A DNA stretch of 64,000 bases from Verrucomicrobiota bacterium (lineage in GTDB: Bacteria; Verrucomicrobiota; Verrucomicrobiia; Opitutales; Opitutaceae), in the NCBI GenBank assembly GCA_016222805.1, contig JACRQG010000041.1, forward strand, positions 62,001 through 126,000. The letters run 5' to 3'. Shown here in pieces: positions 7,662 to 16,755 of the stretch. The position numbers were made by a program, and so were the translations under genes. The number at the start of each line of letters is the position of its first letter. The stretch's first letter is position 1. Below the pieces are notes generated by a model, which was not told where the DNA came from, searched no databases, and saw only the letters and a list, made by a program, of their open reading frames with translations.

Positions 7662-8981
7662 GCGGAAGAGGTTCAGCGCCGTCGTCGTCACCAGCGCGTT
7701 GGCGAAATCCACCAGGAAGGCTCCGACGATCGGCACGATCAGGAACGCCCGCGGAGCGGCGCCGAACCGGCCGGCCAGCACCCGCATGGTCGCAAGGGCA
7801 TTCGACGTCGCCCCCAAGCCGAACCCGATCATCCCCGCGCTCATCACGGCGGCTTCGTAGTCCGCCCCCATGACCCGGAACACAACCCAGTAGGCCAGCG
7901 CCCCGAGCAGGAGGACCTGGATCGCCAGGATGACCAGCATCGGCACGGCCGCATGGGCCAGTTGGTTGAGCTGGAGGTCGATCATCACGACGGCAAGCAG
8001 CCACGCCAGCGCGACCGAACCAATCGCGTCGGTCTGGCCGGTGCGCAGCCAGCCGCCGCGGAAGGCATCGTGGGTGTTGCGGACCACCGCCGCGACCATC
8101 ATCGACCCCATGTAGACCGGAAAGGTGATGCCGGCCCGCTGCAGGTACAAACTGACAAAGGCCCCCAGCTTCATGCTGACCACCAGCACCGCCAGGTGCA
8201 CGAGGGTGCCGCGCCCCGACTTCACGAGCGCCGCCACCTCCGCGAGAAATCCTTCCCCCTCGTCGGGGGCGCCGGCCCCCTCCGTCGCCTCGCCTTCTTT
8301 CCGCTCCTTCCGCCCGAGTCGCCGCTCCACCAGCCGCCCGCCCACGATTCCCGCCACCATCCCGCCGGCGATCACCCCAAACGCCGCCGCCGCCACTCCC
8401 ACCGTCGCCGCACCTGTCAACCCGGCCTTGTCGAAGTCCGGGGCGAAGCCGGCCGCGGTGCCGAAGCCGCCCATCAGGGCCACGTTGCCGGCCATCAGGC
8501 CCATGAGGGGATTTTCACCGAGGGCGCGCGCGATGACCGCGCCGCTCACCGCCTGCATCACCGCGATCCCGGCGGCCAGCAGGAGATAGAGGACGAGCGG
8601 GCGGCCGCCCTGCCGCGCGACGCTCCAACTCGCGTTCAAACCGATGCAGGTGAAGAACAGGATCAGCAGCGGCCGCTCCACATCCGTCGGCCGCGGCACA
8701 CTCAGATCCCACTGGGGCAGCACCGGCCAGAGCCACCACGCCGCCGCGGAGTTGCCCTGCACCGCCACCCAGCCGGGACGCAGCTCCGACGCCGCCAGCA
8801 GGCCCACCGCAATCAGCAGTCCACCCACAATCGCCGGCGGCACATTGGAACGCCGCAACCAGCCGACCCGGCGGGTCAACACCTCGCCCAACAGGAGGAC
8901 CGGCACCGCCAGCGCGAGCAGCGTGAAGGGACCGACGGTCAGCGCCGGCACGGCGAGTTGGGCCGGGACGCCCGTGTTCAT
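7659..8981 (-). CDS. gltS: GltS-like sodium:glutamate symporter
   Basis: 440 residues, about ten to twelve hydrophobic helices. Family-typical Gly-rich segments include NPLMGLMAGNVALMGGFGTAAGF near the middle and SAGMIGFGLGATSNALATM near the C-terminus, which match the two pore loops of the GltS sodium/glutamate symporter family. A charged cytoplasmic loop (RKERKEGEATEG...) separates the two halves. The ATG at 8981 overlaps the stop of the upstream MFS gene as ATGA (8978-8981), so the two are translationally coupled. The substrate (glutamate or another anion) cannot be settled from sequence. The symbol is by family. Confidence 0.8.
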   Translation of the reverse strand: MNTGVPAQLAVPALTVGPFTLLALAVPVLLLGEVLTRRVGWLRRSNVPPAIVGGLLIAVGLLAASELRPGWVAVQGNSAAAWWLWPVLPQWDLSVPRPTDVERPLLILFFTCIGLNASWSVARQGGRPLVLYLLLAAGIAVMQAVSGAVIARALGENPLMGLMAGNVALMGGFGTAAGFAPDFDKAGLTGAATVGVAAAAFGVIAGGMVAGIVGGRLVERRLGRKERKEGEATEGAGAPDEGEGFLAEVAALVKSGRGTLVHLAVLVVSMKLGAFVSLYLQRAGITFPVYMGSMMVAAVVRNTHDAFRGGWLRTGQTDAIGSVALAWLLAVVMIDLQLNQLAHAAVPMLVILAIQVLLLGALAYWVVFRVMGADYEAAVMSAGMIGFGLGATSNALATMRVLAGRFGAAPRAFLIVPIVGAFLVDFANALVTTTALNLFR

Positions 8982-10360
8982 GTCGCCGCAGAACCTCCGG
9001 CAGCCGCCGGCTCCTCCTTGACCTCCACGGGTTCGAGCCGGGGCACGAGGAGGTGGATCACCAGCAGGGCCACGAGATAGGCCGAAGCGGCGATGACCCA
9101 GAGCAGATCGTACTTGCCGGTGCGCTGAAGGACTTCGCCGACGATCAACGCCAGCACCATGCCTCCGACCGCCCCCGACATGCCGCCAATCCCCACCACC
9201 GAGCCCACGGCGTGGCGCGGAAACATGTCCGAGGTGAGCGTGAAGAGATTGGCCGACCAGCCCTGGTGGGCCGCCGCCGCCAGGCCAACCAGGACCACCG
9301 CCACCCAGAGGTTCTGCGCATGCGTGGCCGCGAGGATCGGCACCACACACAGGGCGCAAACCAGCATGGCAGTTTTCCGCGCCTTGTTGGTCGTCAGCCC
9401 GTTCTTCAGCAGCCGGGACGACAGCCAGCCGCCACCGCTGCTGCCGACATCCGCGAGCAGGCAGATCACCACCAGCGGCAGCCCGATCGACTTCAAGTCG
9501 AGCCCATATTGCCGGTTGAGGAAGTCCGGTATCCAGAACAGGTAGAGCCACCAGATCGGATCGGTGAGGAACTTCCCCAGCGCAAACGCCCAGGTCTGGC
9601 GGTGGCCGACAAGGCGCCGCCATTTCACCGGCGTGATCGGATCGGGAGGATCACTGCGAATGTAGGCGAGCTCCGCCGGCTTCAGGCGCGGGTGTTCCTC
9701 AGGTGACCGATACGAGGCCCACCACCACAGAATCCAGGCGAAGCCGATCAAACCGGTCCCGAGGAAGGCCCATTCCCAGCCCCACTGCAGCGTCATCCAG
9801 GGTACGATGATCGGGGTCAACAACGCCCCGATGTTGGTGCCGGAGTTGAAGATCCCCGTCGCCAGCGCCCGCTCCTTCTTGGGAAACCACTCGGCCACGG
9901 TCTTGATCGCCGCCGGGAAATTGCCCGCCTCGCCCAGCCCGAGCAGGAAGCGCATCAGGGCGAACCCGGCGGCCGCGCCGGTAAGCGTGATGTAGGCCAC
10001 ACCGATCTTGTCGCTGATCACCAGCGCCGGCAGGCCAAAGTCCGGCAGCTTGTGCGCCAGCGCGTGTCCCGCCGCCGCCGCACTCCACACGCCGATGAAG
10101 ATCGCGAAGCCCAGGCGCAGCCCGATGCGATCGATGATCCGCCCGGCCACGAGCATCCCGATGGCGTAGGCGAGTTGGAAGCTGAAGACGATGCCCGCGT
10201 AGATCTGCTCGTCGCTCCAGCCGAACTGCTGGGTGAGCGTCGGCTTGAGGATCCCGATGATCTGGCGGTCGACGTAGTTGATCGTCGCGGCAAACAGCAG
10301 GAGCGTGCAGATGACCCAGCGGTAATATCCGCCGGACGAGGGAGAACTTGGGGCAGACAT
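8978..10360 (-). CDS. MFS transporter, ACS family (ExuT/GudP-like, hexuronate or glucarate)
   Basis: 460 residues with twelve predicted helices. NYVDRQIIGILKP in the first helix, LGLGEAGNFPAAIKTVAEWFPKKERALATGIFNSG (helices 4-5) and the large central loop are hallmarks of the anion:cation symporter family, including ExuT (hexuronates) and GudP (glucarate). The ATG at 10360 was preferred because 17 upstream codons encode no helix and lie in the promoter region. The gene is coupled to the GltS-like gene and divergent from the sodium:solute symporter. Glucarate is a plausible substrate because a glucarate-type operon lies at 57-63 kb, but that link is inference. Confidence 0.85.
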   Translation of the reverse strand: MSAPSSPSSGGYYRWVICTLLLFAATINYVDRQIIGILKPTLTQQFGWSDEQIYAGIVFSFQLAYAIGMLVAGRIIDRIGLRLGFAIFIGVWSAAAAGHALAHKLPDFGLPALVISDKIGVAYITLTGAAAGFALMRFLLGLGEAGNFPAAIKTVAEWFPKKERALATGIFNSGTNIGALLTPIIVPWMTLQWGWEWAFLGTGLIGFAWILWWWASYRSPEEHPRLKPAELAYIRSDPPDPITPVKWRRLVGHRQTWAFALGKFLTDPIWWLYLFWIPDFLNRQYGLDLKSIGLPLVVICLLADVGSSGGGWLSSRLLKNGLTTNKARKTAMLVCALCVVPILAATHAQNLWVAVVLVGLAAAAHQGWSANLFTLTSDMFPRHAVGSVVGIGGMSGAVGGMVLALIVGEVLQRTGKYDLLWVIAASAYLVALLVIHLLVPRLEPVEVKEEPAAAGGSAAT

Positions 10361-10532
10361 CGGAAGCAGAACGCCAGCCTCCCCGCCGCGAACCCCTCTG
10401 TCAACTGGCATGCCACGCGCCCCGCCTTGACATGCCTTTCCCCGGTGCCTGAGTCACTTGCATGCCCCTGTTGCCAGCCTGTCGCCCTGCCCCGCAACCG
10501 GCCCGCCCGCCCCGTCGCACTCCCGCCGCGTC

Positions 10533-12650
10533 ATGAAGATCCTCGGACTCCATCTCGTCGATGTCGCCGTGTTGCTGACGTACGTCGTCGCCGTCCTCTG
10601 GATCGGCAAGGCGTTCTCCCACGGGGTCAAGAACGACAAGGATTTCTTCCTCGGCGGCCGCTCGCTGGGCCGCTGGCTGCAGTTCTTCCTGAGCTTTGGG
10701 AATATGACCGATCCTAGCCAGGCCACGACCACGGCCAGTTCGGTGTACCGCCAGGGCGCCGGCGGAGCCTGGCTGGCGCTGATCACGCTCTTCCTGACGC
10801 CCTACTACTGGTTCATGAACGTCTGGTTCCGCCGCGCGCGGCTCACGACCATGGCGGACCTCTTCGAGGCTCGGTTTGGCAGCCGCTTTCTCGCCACCCT
10901 GTACGCGGTCACGATGCTGATGATCGCCATCATCGGGGTGATCGCCGGCGGCAATGTGATGGCCCTGAAGACCCTGCAGCCCCTCATGGTGAAGGAGCCC
11001 GCGGCCTACACGGTGGAGGAGCGCCAGATGGTCGCCGACTATCACGAGTTTGCCGAACTGCGCAAACAACGGCAAACCGGCGCGCTGCCCGCCGCCAAGG
11101 AGGCCCGCTACGACACCCTTCGCGATCACTACAACCGCGGGGCCCTCCAACCGTACGTCACCTACCTCAAGCCCATCACCTTCTACCTCGTCTCCACCAG
11201 CCTCGTGGCCGTGTTCATCATGCTCGGCGGTTTGAAGGCCTCCGCCGTGGTCGACGCGATCCAGGCGATGCTGGTCGTCCTGATTTCGGTGATCCTCATC
11301 CCCTTCGGCCTGGCGCGAATCGGAGGGGTCGGCGTGCTGCACGAGAAGGTGCCCGACGTGATGTTCAACCTCTTCGGCGGCGACATGGCCTCCGAATACA
11401 CGTGGTACTCGATTGCCGCTTTGCTGCTCGTCCAGCTGATCGGCATCGCCGGGACCCAGGCCAACATGACGATCTCCGGGTCGGCGAAGGACGAAATGGC
11501 AGCCCGCCTCGGTGCGGTGACCGGCGGGTTCAGCAAGCGATTCGTGACCATCGCGTGGGCCTACTGCGGCCTCCTCGCCATCGCGCTGTTTGGACCGAAT
11601 CTCTCGGACCCCGATCAGGCCTGGGGACTCATGACGCGCGAACTGCTTCCCGTCGGCCTGATCGGCATCATGATTACCGGCATCCTCGGCGGGAAGATTG
11701 CCCTCCTCGGGGCCCAATCGGTCGTCCTTTCCGGCCTGGTCGTGAAGAATCTCTACGAGCCCCTGTTTCCGGGCCGGAGTGAACGACACTACATCATCGT
11801 GGCCCGCGTCGCCGTCCCTTGCCTCCTCGCGACCGGCGTGCTCGTGGGCCTTTTCCTGAACAGCATCGTCGCCATCCTCAAGTTCGCGATCGTCCTGCTC
11901 CTGGTCTGGGGTACCCCGGTCACGCTGGTCTTCCTCTGGCGCCGCGTCACGCAGACGGCGGTGATGGTGCAGGTGGTCGCCACCGTGGTCTTCATCGCCG
12001 TCATCCCGGCGGTGGTTCCGGGCATCCCCTCCCTCGCCCGCTCCGATGCGCTCACCCTCATGACCCGCGAGCAGACCATCACGGTCACGACCGAGGCGAC
12101 CGCCGCCGATGTGGCGGCCGGGCGCGCCCGGACCGTCGGCGAGAAACTGCAAAAGACCCGGCAGCTGGAGCCGGTCTCGGTCTACTTCGAGGAAGGCGTG
12201 GTCCGGGTCGATCCCAACGACCCATCATCGCCCAAGACCGGCAAGGGTCTGTTCCGCACCGAGGTTTTCCTGCTCAAGTTGCTCGGCGTCGATGTCGCCG
12301 GTTTCAATCCGGCGCAACTGCTCACCACCCGCTACCTGGTGGACGCGTTCATTCCCATCGCCCTCTTGATCGCGGTCAGCCTGGTCACGAAGCCGACCGA
12401 TCCCCAACGCGTCGCGCGCTTCTACGCGCGGATGAAGACGCCGGTGGCCAAGACGCTCGAACTCGACGCCACCGAGGTTGCCGCCAGCTACGCCCAACCT
12501 GGTCGTTTCGACCACCTGAAGCTCTTCCCCCACTCGAACTGGGAGTTCACGAAGTGGGACAAGGTGGACGCGCTCGGCTTTGCCGCCTGCTGCGGCGTGG
12601 TCGGACTCGTCCTGCTGGTCTTCAAGGGCGTGCTGATGCTCGGCAGCTGA
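10533..12650 (+). CDS. Sodium:solute symporter (SSS family)
   Basis: 705 residues, longer than the usual 500-600. N-terminal KDFFLGGRSLGRWLQFF is the SSS-family motif after helix 1, and LFEARFGSR and the following helices match the family. Two large hydrophilic insertions break the helix pattern: about 165-215 (EPAAYTVEERQM...) and about 510-590 (MTREQTITVTTEATAADV...). These are probably periplasmic or cytoplasmic loops. The ATG at 10533 gives a short N-terminus before helix 1. The substrate cannot be named; sugars, myo-inositol, sialic acid and amino acids all occur in the family. It is divergent from the MFS gene, 172 bp away. Confidence 0.85.
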   Translation: MKILGLHLVDVAVLLTYVVAVLWIGKAFSHGVKNDKDFFLGGRSLGRWLQFFLSFGNMTDPSQATTTASSVYRQGAGGAWLALITLFLTPYYWFMNVWFRRARLTTMADLFEARFGSRFLATLYAVTMLMIAIIGVIAGGNVMALKTLQPLMVKEPAAYTVEERQMVADYHEFAELRKQRQTGALPAAKEARYDTLRDHYNRGALQPYVTYLKPITFYLVSTSLVAVFIMLGGLKASAVVDAIQAMLVVLISVILIPFGLARIGGVGVLHEKVPDVMFNLFGGDMASEYTWYSIAALLLVQLIGIAGTQANMTISGSAKDEMAARLGAVTGGFSKRFVTIAWAYCGLLAIALFGPNLSDPDQAWGLMTRELLPVGLIGIMITGILGGKIALLGAQSVVLSGLVVKNLYEPLFPGRSERHYIIVARVAVPCLLATGVLVGLFLNSIVAILKFAIVLLLVWGTPVTLVFLWRRVTQTAVMVQVVATVVFIAVIPAVVPGIPSLARSDALTLMTREQTITVTTEATAADVAAGRARTVGEKLQKTRQLEPVSVYFEEGVVRVDPNDPSSPKTGKGLFRTEVFLLKLLGVDVAGFNPAQLLTTRYLVDAFIPIALLIAVSLVTKPTDPQRVARFYARMKTPVAKTLELDATEVAASYAQPGRFDHLKLFPHSNWEFTKWDKVDALGFAACCGVVGLVLLVFKGVLMLGS

Positions 12651-12652
12651 CC

Positions 12653-12671
12653 CCAACCTGTCGGGGGTTGG
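12653..12671 (+). terminator. Weak hairpin after the sodium:solute symporter
   Basis: CCAACC (12653-12658) can pair with GGTTGG (12666-12671) across a 7-base loop, three bases after the symporter stop codon. No T-run follows, so intrinsic termination would be weak. The rest of the convergent gap to 12883 shows nothing recognisable. Confidence 0.25.
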
Positions 12672-12883
12672 CTCGCGACACTGTCTCCTCTTCGCCCTCG
12701 ATGAGGGCGGAAAGCGGATCCGTCGGTCGAAGACCGCACAGCCCGGCGTGTGAGTTCTCCTTCTTGCCGAACGAACTCGTCGCGGAAGACAGTGGCACCC
12801 GGTGTCACCGCCGTTCCGCCGATGGCGAAGCCTGCTCGGTTGATGGTCTCCGCCCGGGGGAGTGGCCGTCAGCCCTCCGCGGT

Positions 12884-14041
12884 TCAAAGACCCAGGATCG
12901 CCCGCAGGAGCGCCGCTACCAGAGTCAGGGGATTTCCGCCTCCCCCGCTTCCGCCCGTGGGAGGACCCGACTGACCTCCTGCCGAACTCGACTGGCCGCT
13001 GCTGGACGAACTGCTCTGCTGGCCTGAACTGGATTGTGAACCCTGCTGCCCCGACTGCCCGGACTGGGACTGCCGGCCGGTGTTCTGCCCGCGTTGCCCG
13101 GAGCGCTGGTTTGCGGCGATCTGTTTCTGGCCCTGTTGTCCGGAGCCAATCTCCTGCCCCTGCGCACCGCTTTCGTTCCCTTCGGCACCTGACTGCCCCT
13201 GCTGCCCTCCCTGCGAAGTGCCATTCTTGCCGGCCATGCGCGAGCCGCCAGCCCCATCCCCGCCTTTCGCAGGGTCAGTTCCATAGGGATAATCGTCCTG
13301 CCCATTGGGGATCCCGTCGCCATCGATATCGGGGTCCTGCGCGTTCGGGATGCCATCGCCGTCCATGTCGGAGTCCTTGGCATTGGAAGTGCCGTCCCCA
13401 TCCAAATCCCCCATGGGTCCGTCCCGGCCATTTCCCCCCGGAGAGTTGGGGTTCCTGCCATACATGTAGTCGTCCTGGGCGTTGGGGATTCCATCCCCAT
13501 CCATGTCGTCATCCTGGCCATTCGGGATGCCGTCCCCATCCATGTCGTCGTCCTTGGAGTTCGGAATGCCGTCTCCGTCGAGATCCCCATCCGGACCACT
13601 CTTGCCGTCGGCGGAAATCCGGGCCAGTTCCCCCAAGCCACCCGTGCCGTCTCCCGCCCGGCCAAAGACCCCGGAGAAGCTGAAACGCACAAAATCCACC
13701 TGGCTGCTCGCCAACGACGCCCGGTTGCGGATGGCGGCATCGCGTACCGCCTCCAGGTCCCACTTCTTCTTGCGGGCCTCTTCTCGATCGGCCAGCGGAC
13801 CGAAGAGGCACGTCAGGTTCTCGTGCCGGTAGCGAACATACCAACCTTCGTCGCTGGGCCCCAGGCCGGTGACGTTGATGCCGCCGTACTTCTGCCGAAA
13901 CTCCTCGGCCTGGAGGTTCCAGAAATCGTCGATCGCCCCCACCGGATAAACGACCGTCGTGGCGCGAAGGACCCCGGCCGAAAGCACAAGGGCGACAACG
14001 CCCGCCAGCCAAGCGCGGCACTTTAATGTCGGCGAAATCAT
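12884..14041 (-). CDS. Secreted thrombospondin type-3 repeat protein with Q/S/G-rich tail
   Basis: 385 residues. An N-terminal signal sequence (about 1-27) is followed by a conserved-looking globular part (about 30-140; DDFWNLQAEEFRQKYGGINV). Six calcium-binding TSP3-type units of the form DxDGDGIPN lie between about 153 and 247, in two groups separated by an unusual YMYGRNPNSPGGNGRDG linker. A strongly Gln/Ser/Gly-rich tail (about 275-365) ends in a hydrophobic stretch (PLTLVAALLRAILGL). TSP3 repeats bind calcium and occur in large surface or extracellular proteins. It is the last gene of the TPR/Gly-rich/TSP3 operon, 12 bp after the previous gene. Confidence 0.75.
   Translation of the reverse strand: MISPTLKCRAWLAGVVALVLSAGVLRATTVVYPVGAIDDFWNLQAEEFRQKYGGINVTGLGPSDEGWYVRYRHENLTCLFGPLADREEARKKKWDLEAVRDAAIRNRASLASSQVDFVRFSFSGVFGRAGDGTGGLGELARISADGKSGPDGDLDGDGIPNSKDDDMDGDGIPNGQDDDMDGDGIPNAQDDYMYGRNPNSPGGNGRDGPMGDLDGDGTSNAKDSDMDGDGIPNAQDPDIDGDGIPNGQDDYPYGTDPAKGGDGAGGSRMAGKNGTSQGGQQGQSGAEGNESGAQGQEIGSGQQGQKQIAANQRSGQRGQNTGRQSQSGQSGQQGSQSSSGQQSSSSSSGQSSSAGGQSGPPTGGSGGGGNPLTLVAALLRAILGL
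13274..13591 (-). repeat. Tandem DNA repeats encoding TSP3 calcium-binding units
   Basis: Six near-repeated units of about 36 bases (two blocks of three) encode DxDGDGIPN plus an acidic spacer. Bases around GATGGCGATGGCATCCC-like cores recur on the minus strand, a substrate for slippage that could change repeat number. Confidence 0.6.
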
Positions 14042-14053
14042 GGCGGTGAAAAG

Positions 14054-14803
14054 TTAGAGCCCGGGCGGAATGGTCCGGCCCTTTTCCGTGCGATTGGGAC
14101 CCTGCGTACCCGTTGGAGCCTTGCCCCCGGTGCCGGTCGCCTTCTCATAGACTTGGGTGTTCTGGTTGGCGACTTGCTGGGCCCCGACTACCCCGGCCGT
14201 CGACGGAGTCGATTGAGGAATGCGCATGGCCTTGTCACCAATGGCGACGGGGCTGGGCTTTTTCGACGGGTCGTCTCCCGCGCCCCCTGAGGGATCACCA
14301 CCGAGTTCGGCCACTTTGATCCCTTCGGCCTTTGCTCCCGGCTCCCCACCGCCTCCTCCTGGCTTGTCCGGCGCGTTCTGGTCCTGACCGCCCGCCGCCT
14401 TCGCCTGCGACCCGGCCGAGCCGCCCCCCGCCCCTTGTTTCGCCGCGCCTGGCAAACCGCCTCCTCCGCCCTGGGCATCATTCTGTTGCGACTCATCGCT
14501 TCCGGACTTCCCCCCTCCGACCTTGCCCGACTTGGCATTCTCATCCCCGGGGAGCTCGAAATCACCAATCATTCCGTACTCGGACTTCTTCTCCGTGGCG
14601 TGAGTGGAACCATCCAACAACACCGGATCCGGCAAGACGCCCCGCCCACCGGTTCCCGACCGGACAGTCACCGGTGTCCGCTGTCCGGTCGCAGCCGCCG
14701 GTCGTGCGGCCTCGGCACCGAAGGACACCTGGACGAGTGCCGCCAAGGGCAGCACGGTACAAAGGCAAAGACGGGGAGTCACCACATGCATGGACGGTTT
14801 CAT
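14054..14803 (-). CDS. Secreted Gly-rich low-complexity protein
   Basis: 249 residues from the ATG at 14803. That start overlaps the stop of the upstream TPR gene as ATGA (14800-14803) and puts a signal peptide (to about ASFGAEA) at the N-terminus. The mature protein is low complexity: Gly/Ala/Gln-rich with lysines and acidic residues (GGGGGLPGAAKQGAGGGS and similar), with short ordered islands (EKKSEYGMIGDFELPGDE; SPVAIGDKAMRIPQ). No family was recognised. Composition and operon position suggest an extracellular, structural or linker role with the TSP3 protein. That is inference. Confidence 0.65.
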   Translation of the reverse strand: MKPSMHVVTPRLCLCTVLPLAALVQVSFGAEAARPAAATGQRTPVTVRSGTGGRGVLPDPVLLDGSTHATEKKSEYGMIGDFELPGDENAKSGKVGGGKSGSDESQQNDAQGGGGGLPGAAKQGAGGGSAGSQAKAAGGQDQNAPDKPGGGGGEPGAKAEGIKVAELGGDPSGGAGDDPSKKPSPVAIGDKAMRIPQSTPSTAGVVGAQQVANQNTQVYEKATGTGGKAPTGTQGPNRTEKGRTIPPGL

Positions 14804-16509
14804 CGGTCTGACTTCACGCTGCAAATCACCGTGACCGGGGGCGGCGGCGATCCGGCCCGCACCTGCAGCAGCATGGTCACATCCCGGTACCCCCGGCGGC
14901 GCCCGATGACCTCGTAGTCTCCCGGCAGGATCTTCACCACGGTCGTGTCATCGATCTTCTGGGGAGCGCGGAAATTCGTGATTTGCACCCAGGTATTGCC
15001 GTCGGACTTGAACGTCACCTCCACCGGTTTGTTCTGGGCCATCAGGAGGACGTGGAGCTGCTGCACGCGGTCACTGTTGACCAAGTAGGAAGGCTTCACC
15101 GCCATGGCCGAGTTGAAGGCGCGAATCGCTCCCTGGAAATCGGCCTTGTTGGCCAGTTGCTCCGCCGCCTCGATGTACTTTTCGTACTGGAGCAAGGCGC
15201 GGATCACCGTTCCGACTCGCGTATAGCCGTCCTTCGCCTCGCCGTGATCGGGGTCGAGTTGCAGGGTCTCGTTGTAGGCGTCGCGCGCCTCCCGCCACTG
15301 GTACGCCTTCTCATACTCAAAGGCCCGGGCCAGCGCCTTCTGCACCGCCTCCTTATGGGCGCTCTCGCGCGCGGCCTTCAGCTGAGCCTGCACCTCGGCC
15401 TTTTGCGGGTAGACCTTCAGTGCCTTCTGCAACTCGGCAATCGCCTTGTTCCAGTCCTTGGCCTTCAGGGCCTCATCCGCCGCTGCCTTGGCGGCGGTAA
15501 ACTTGGTCTCCTGCTCCAGGCGGGCCGCGCGCGACTGGCCCTCCTGCGCCGCGGCGGAGAATGAATCCAGCGCAAAGGCCTTCTTGTAGGATTCCGCCGC
15601 CTCCGCGAATTGCCCGGCCTTTTCCTGTTTTTCGCCCTGCTGCAACAGGGCGTAGACGCGATCGATGTTCTCCGCGCGCTTCAGCCCCTGTACCGCCGCC
15701 TCATTGCCCGGCGCCTTTTCGAGCGCCGCCTGGAACGCCTTCTTCGCCTCGGCCTTCTCTCCCTTGGTCAGCGCCCGCTGCCCCTCCAGGAGGCTCTCCT
15801 TGACGTGGGCGGTCAGCGCCTGCTCCGCCTTCTTCAGCTCGGCGAAACCTTCGTCGAAGATCTTCTTGGCTCCGGTAAAATTCCCATCGTTCAGCAACTG
15901 CCGGCCGGCCCCGGCCGCCTCAAACGCGGCCTCGAGCCGCCCCGGGGCGAGGGAACGCGCCAGCTCCAGGTCCTTGATCTTGAGGAGAATCGCGTCGTAG
16001 GACTGCCTCGCCTCTCCCTTGATCTTCACATTCTTGGTGAAGGCATCGACGTCCTGATTGAGGGATTCGAAAACAGCGAACGCCCGTCCCCACTCGTGGG
16101 CCTTCAACAGGGCCTCTCCCTGGCTGAAAGCCTTCTCCATCACAATCAGATGCTCCAGCTGGGCGGGATGGTCCGCCGGGACGCGGCGCAGCTCCCGCAG
16201 CGCCTTGGAAGTAAGTTCGAATGCCTGCTCTGCCTTGGCCTGGCTGATGAAGGCCGTGTTGGCATCCGTAACCGTGGGCTCGCCGGGCGCAGCCACGACG
16301 CGCGGTCTAAACACGTCCGGACCCATCACCAGCTTGATGCCGCGGATCACGAGCCCGGCGGCAAACAGCAGGCCGAAGAACCCGCCCACACTCCAGACCA
16401 CGATGCGCTTCCACGTCCAACGACGCCGCACCTCCTCCCGACCGGCATCGGGATTCCAGTGGATGACGCGACGCTTTTTGCTGGGGTTCGCTTCGTTTTC
16501 CTCGGCCAT
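14800..16509 (-). CDS. Membrane-anchored TPR protein with PEGA-like C-terminus
   Basis: 569 residues. A cytoplasmic basic N-terminus is followed by a single helix (about 35-56; RIVVWSVGGFFGLLFAAGLV). A long Lys/Glu/Ala-rich helical region has repeated TPR units (for example FAEAAESYKKAFALDS, WNKAIAELQKALKVYP, WREARDAYNETLQLDP, FQGAIRAFNSAMAVKP). The last 70 residues (KPVEVTFKSDGNTWVQI... LPGDYEVIGRRRGYRDV) resemble a PEGA domain, a beta-sandwich found in surface-associated proteins. The protein probably displays TPRs in the periplasm. It is the first gene of a three-gene operon with a candidate sigma-54 promoter upstream (16608-16623). Confidence 0.75.
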   Translation of the reverse strand: MAEENEANPSKKRRVIHWNPDAGREEVRRRWTWKRIVVWSVGGFFGLLFAAGLVIRGIKLVMGPDVFRPRVVAAPGEPTVTDANTAFISQAKAEQAFELTSKALRELRRVPADHPAQLEHLIVMEKAFSQGEALLKAHEWGRAFAVFESLNQDVDAFTKNVKIKGEARQSYDAILLKIKDLELARSLAPGRLEAAFEAAGAGRQLLNDGNFTGAKKIFDEGFAELKKAEQALTAHVKESLLEGQRALTKGEKAEAKKAFQAALEKAPGNEAAVQGLKRAENIDRVYALLQQGEKQEKAGQFAEAAESYKKAFALDSFSAAAQEGQSRAARLEQETKFTAAKAAADEALKAKDWNKAIAELQKALKVYPQKAEVQAQLKAARESAHKEAVQKALARAFEYEKAYQWREARDAYNETLQLDPDHGEAKDGYTRVGTVIRALLQYEKYIEAAEQLANKADFQGAIRAFNSAMAVKPSYLVNSDRVQQLHVLLMAQNKPVEVTFKSDGNTWVQITNFRAPQKIDDTTVVKILPGDYEVIGRRRGYRDVTMLLQVRAGSPPPPVTVICSVKSDR

Positions 16510-16562
16510 GGCGATAACGGGGGAATAAAGACGTTCGAAACGGGAAACAGTTAGACGTGGGT

Positions 16563-16585
16563 CTCTTTCCGTTGTTCAGAAAGAG
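16563..16585. promoter_or_regulatory. Perfect 7-bp inverted repeat, candidate operator
   Basis: CTCTTTC (16563-16569) and GAAAGAG (16579-16585) flank a 9-base spacer. The repeat lies in the predicted 5' leader of the TPR operon, just downstream of the candidate sigma-54 site. It could be an operator or an mRNA hairpin. Confidence 0.3.
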
Positions 16586-16607
16586 GGGTCTCTGCCTGGG
16601 CAGACCA

Positions 16608-16623
16608 TGCCACTATCGTGCCA
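16608..16623 (-). promoter_or_regulatory. Candidate sigma-54 (-24/-12) promoter for the TPR operon
   Basis: Read on the minus strand this is TGGCACGATAGTGGCA, which matches the sigma-54 consensus TGGCACG-N4-TTGCA at every fixed position except one T. The invariant GG and GC are correctly spaced and a T precedes the element (YTGGCAC). The site lies about 100 bp upstream of the ATG at 16509, giving a leader of roughly 85-90 bases. Sigma-54 promoters need an AAA+ activator; none is encoded in the window. Confidence 0.6.
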
Positions 16624-16755
16624 AATTGCAAAGGGGTTTCCCTTGGGCACCGGGGTTTTTCGTAACGATTCAGTCGCAACTGCGTCGGTCCGCCCCGCCG
16701 CGGCACTTGCCAATCCGGCGAGTCGGCCTATCGATTCCCGAACCTCCCCTCCCAG

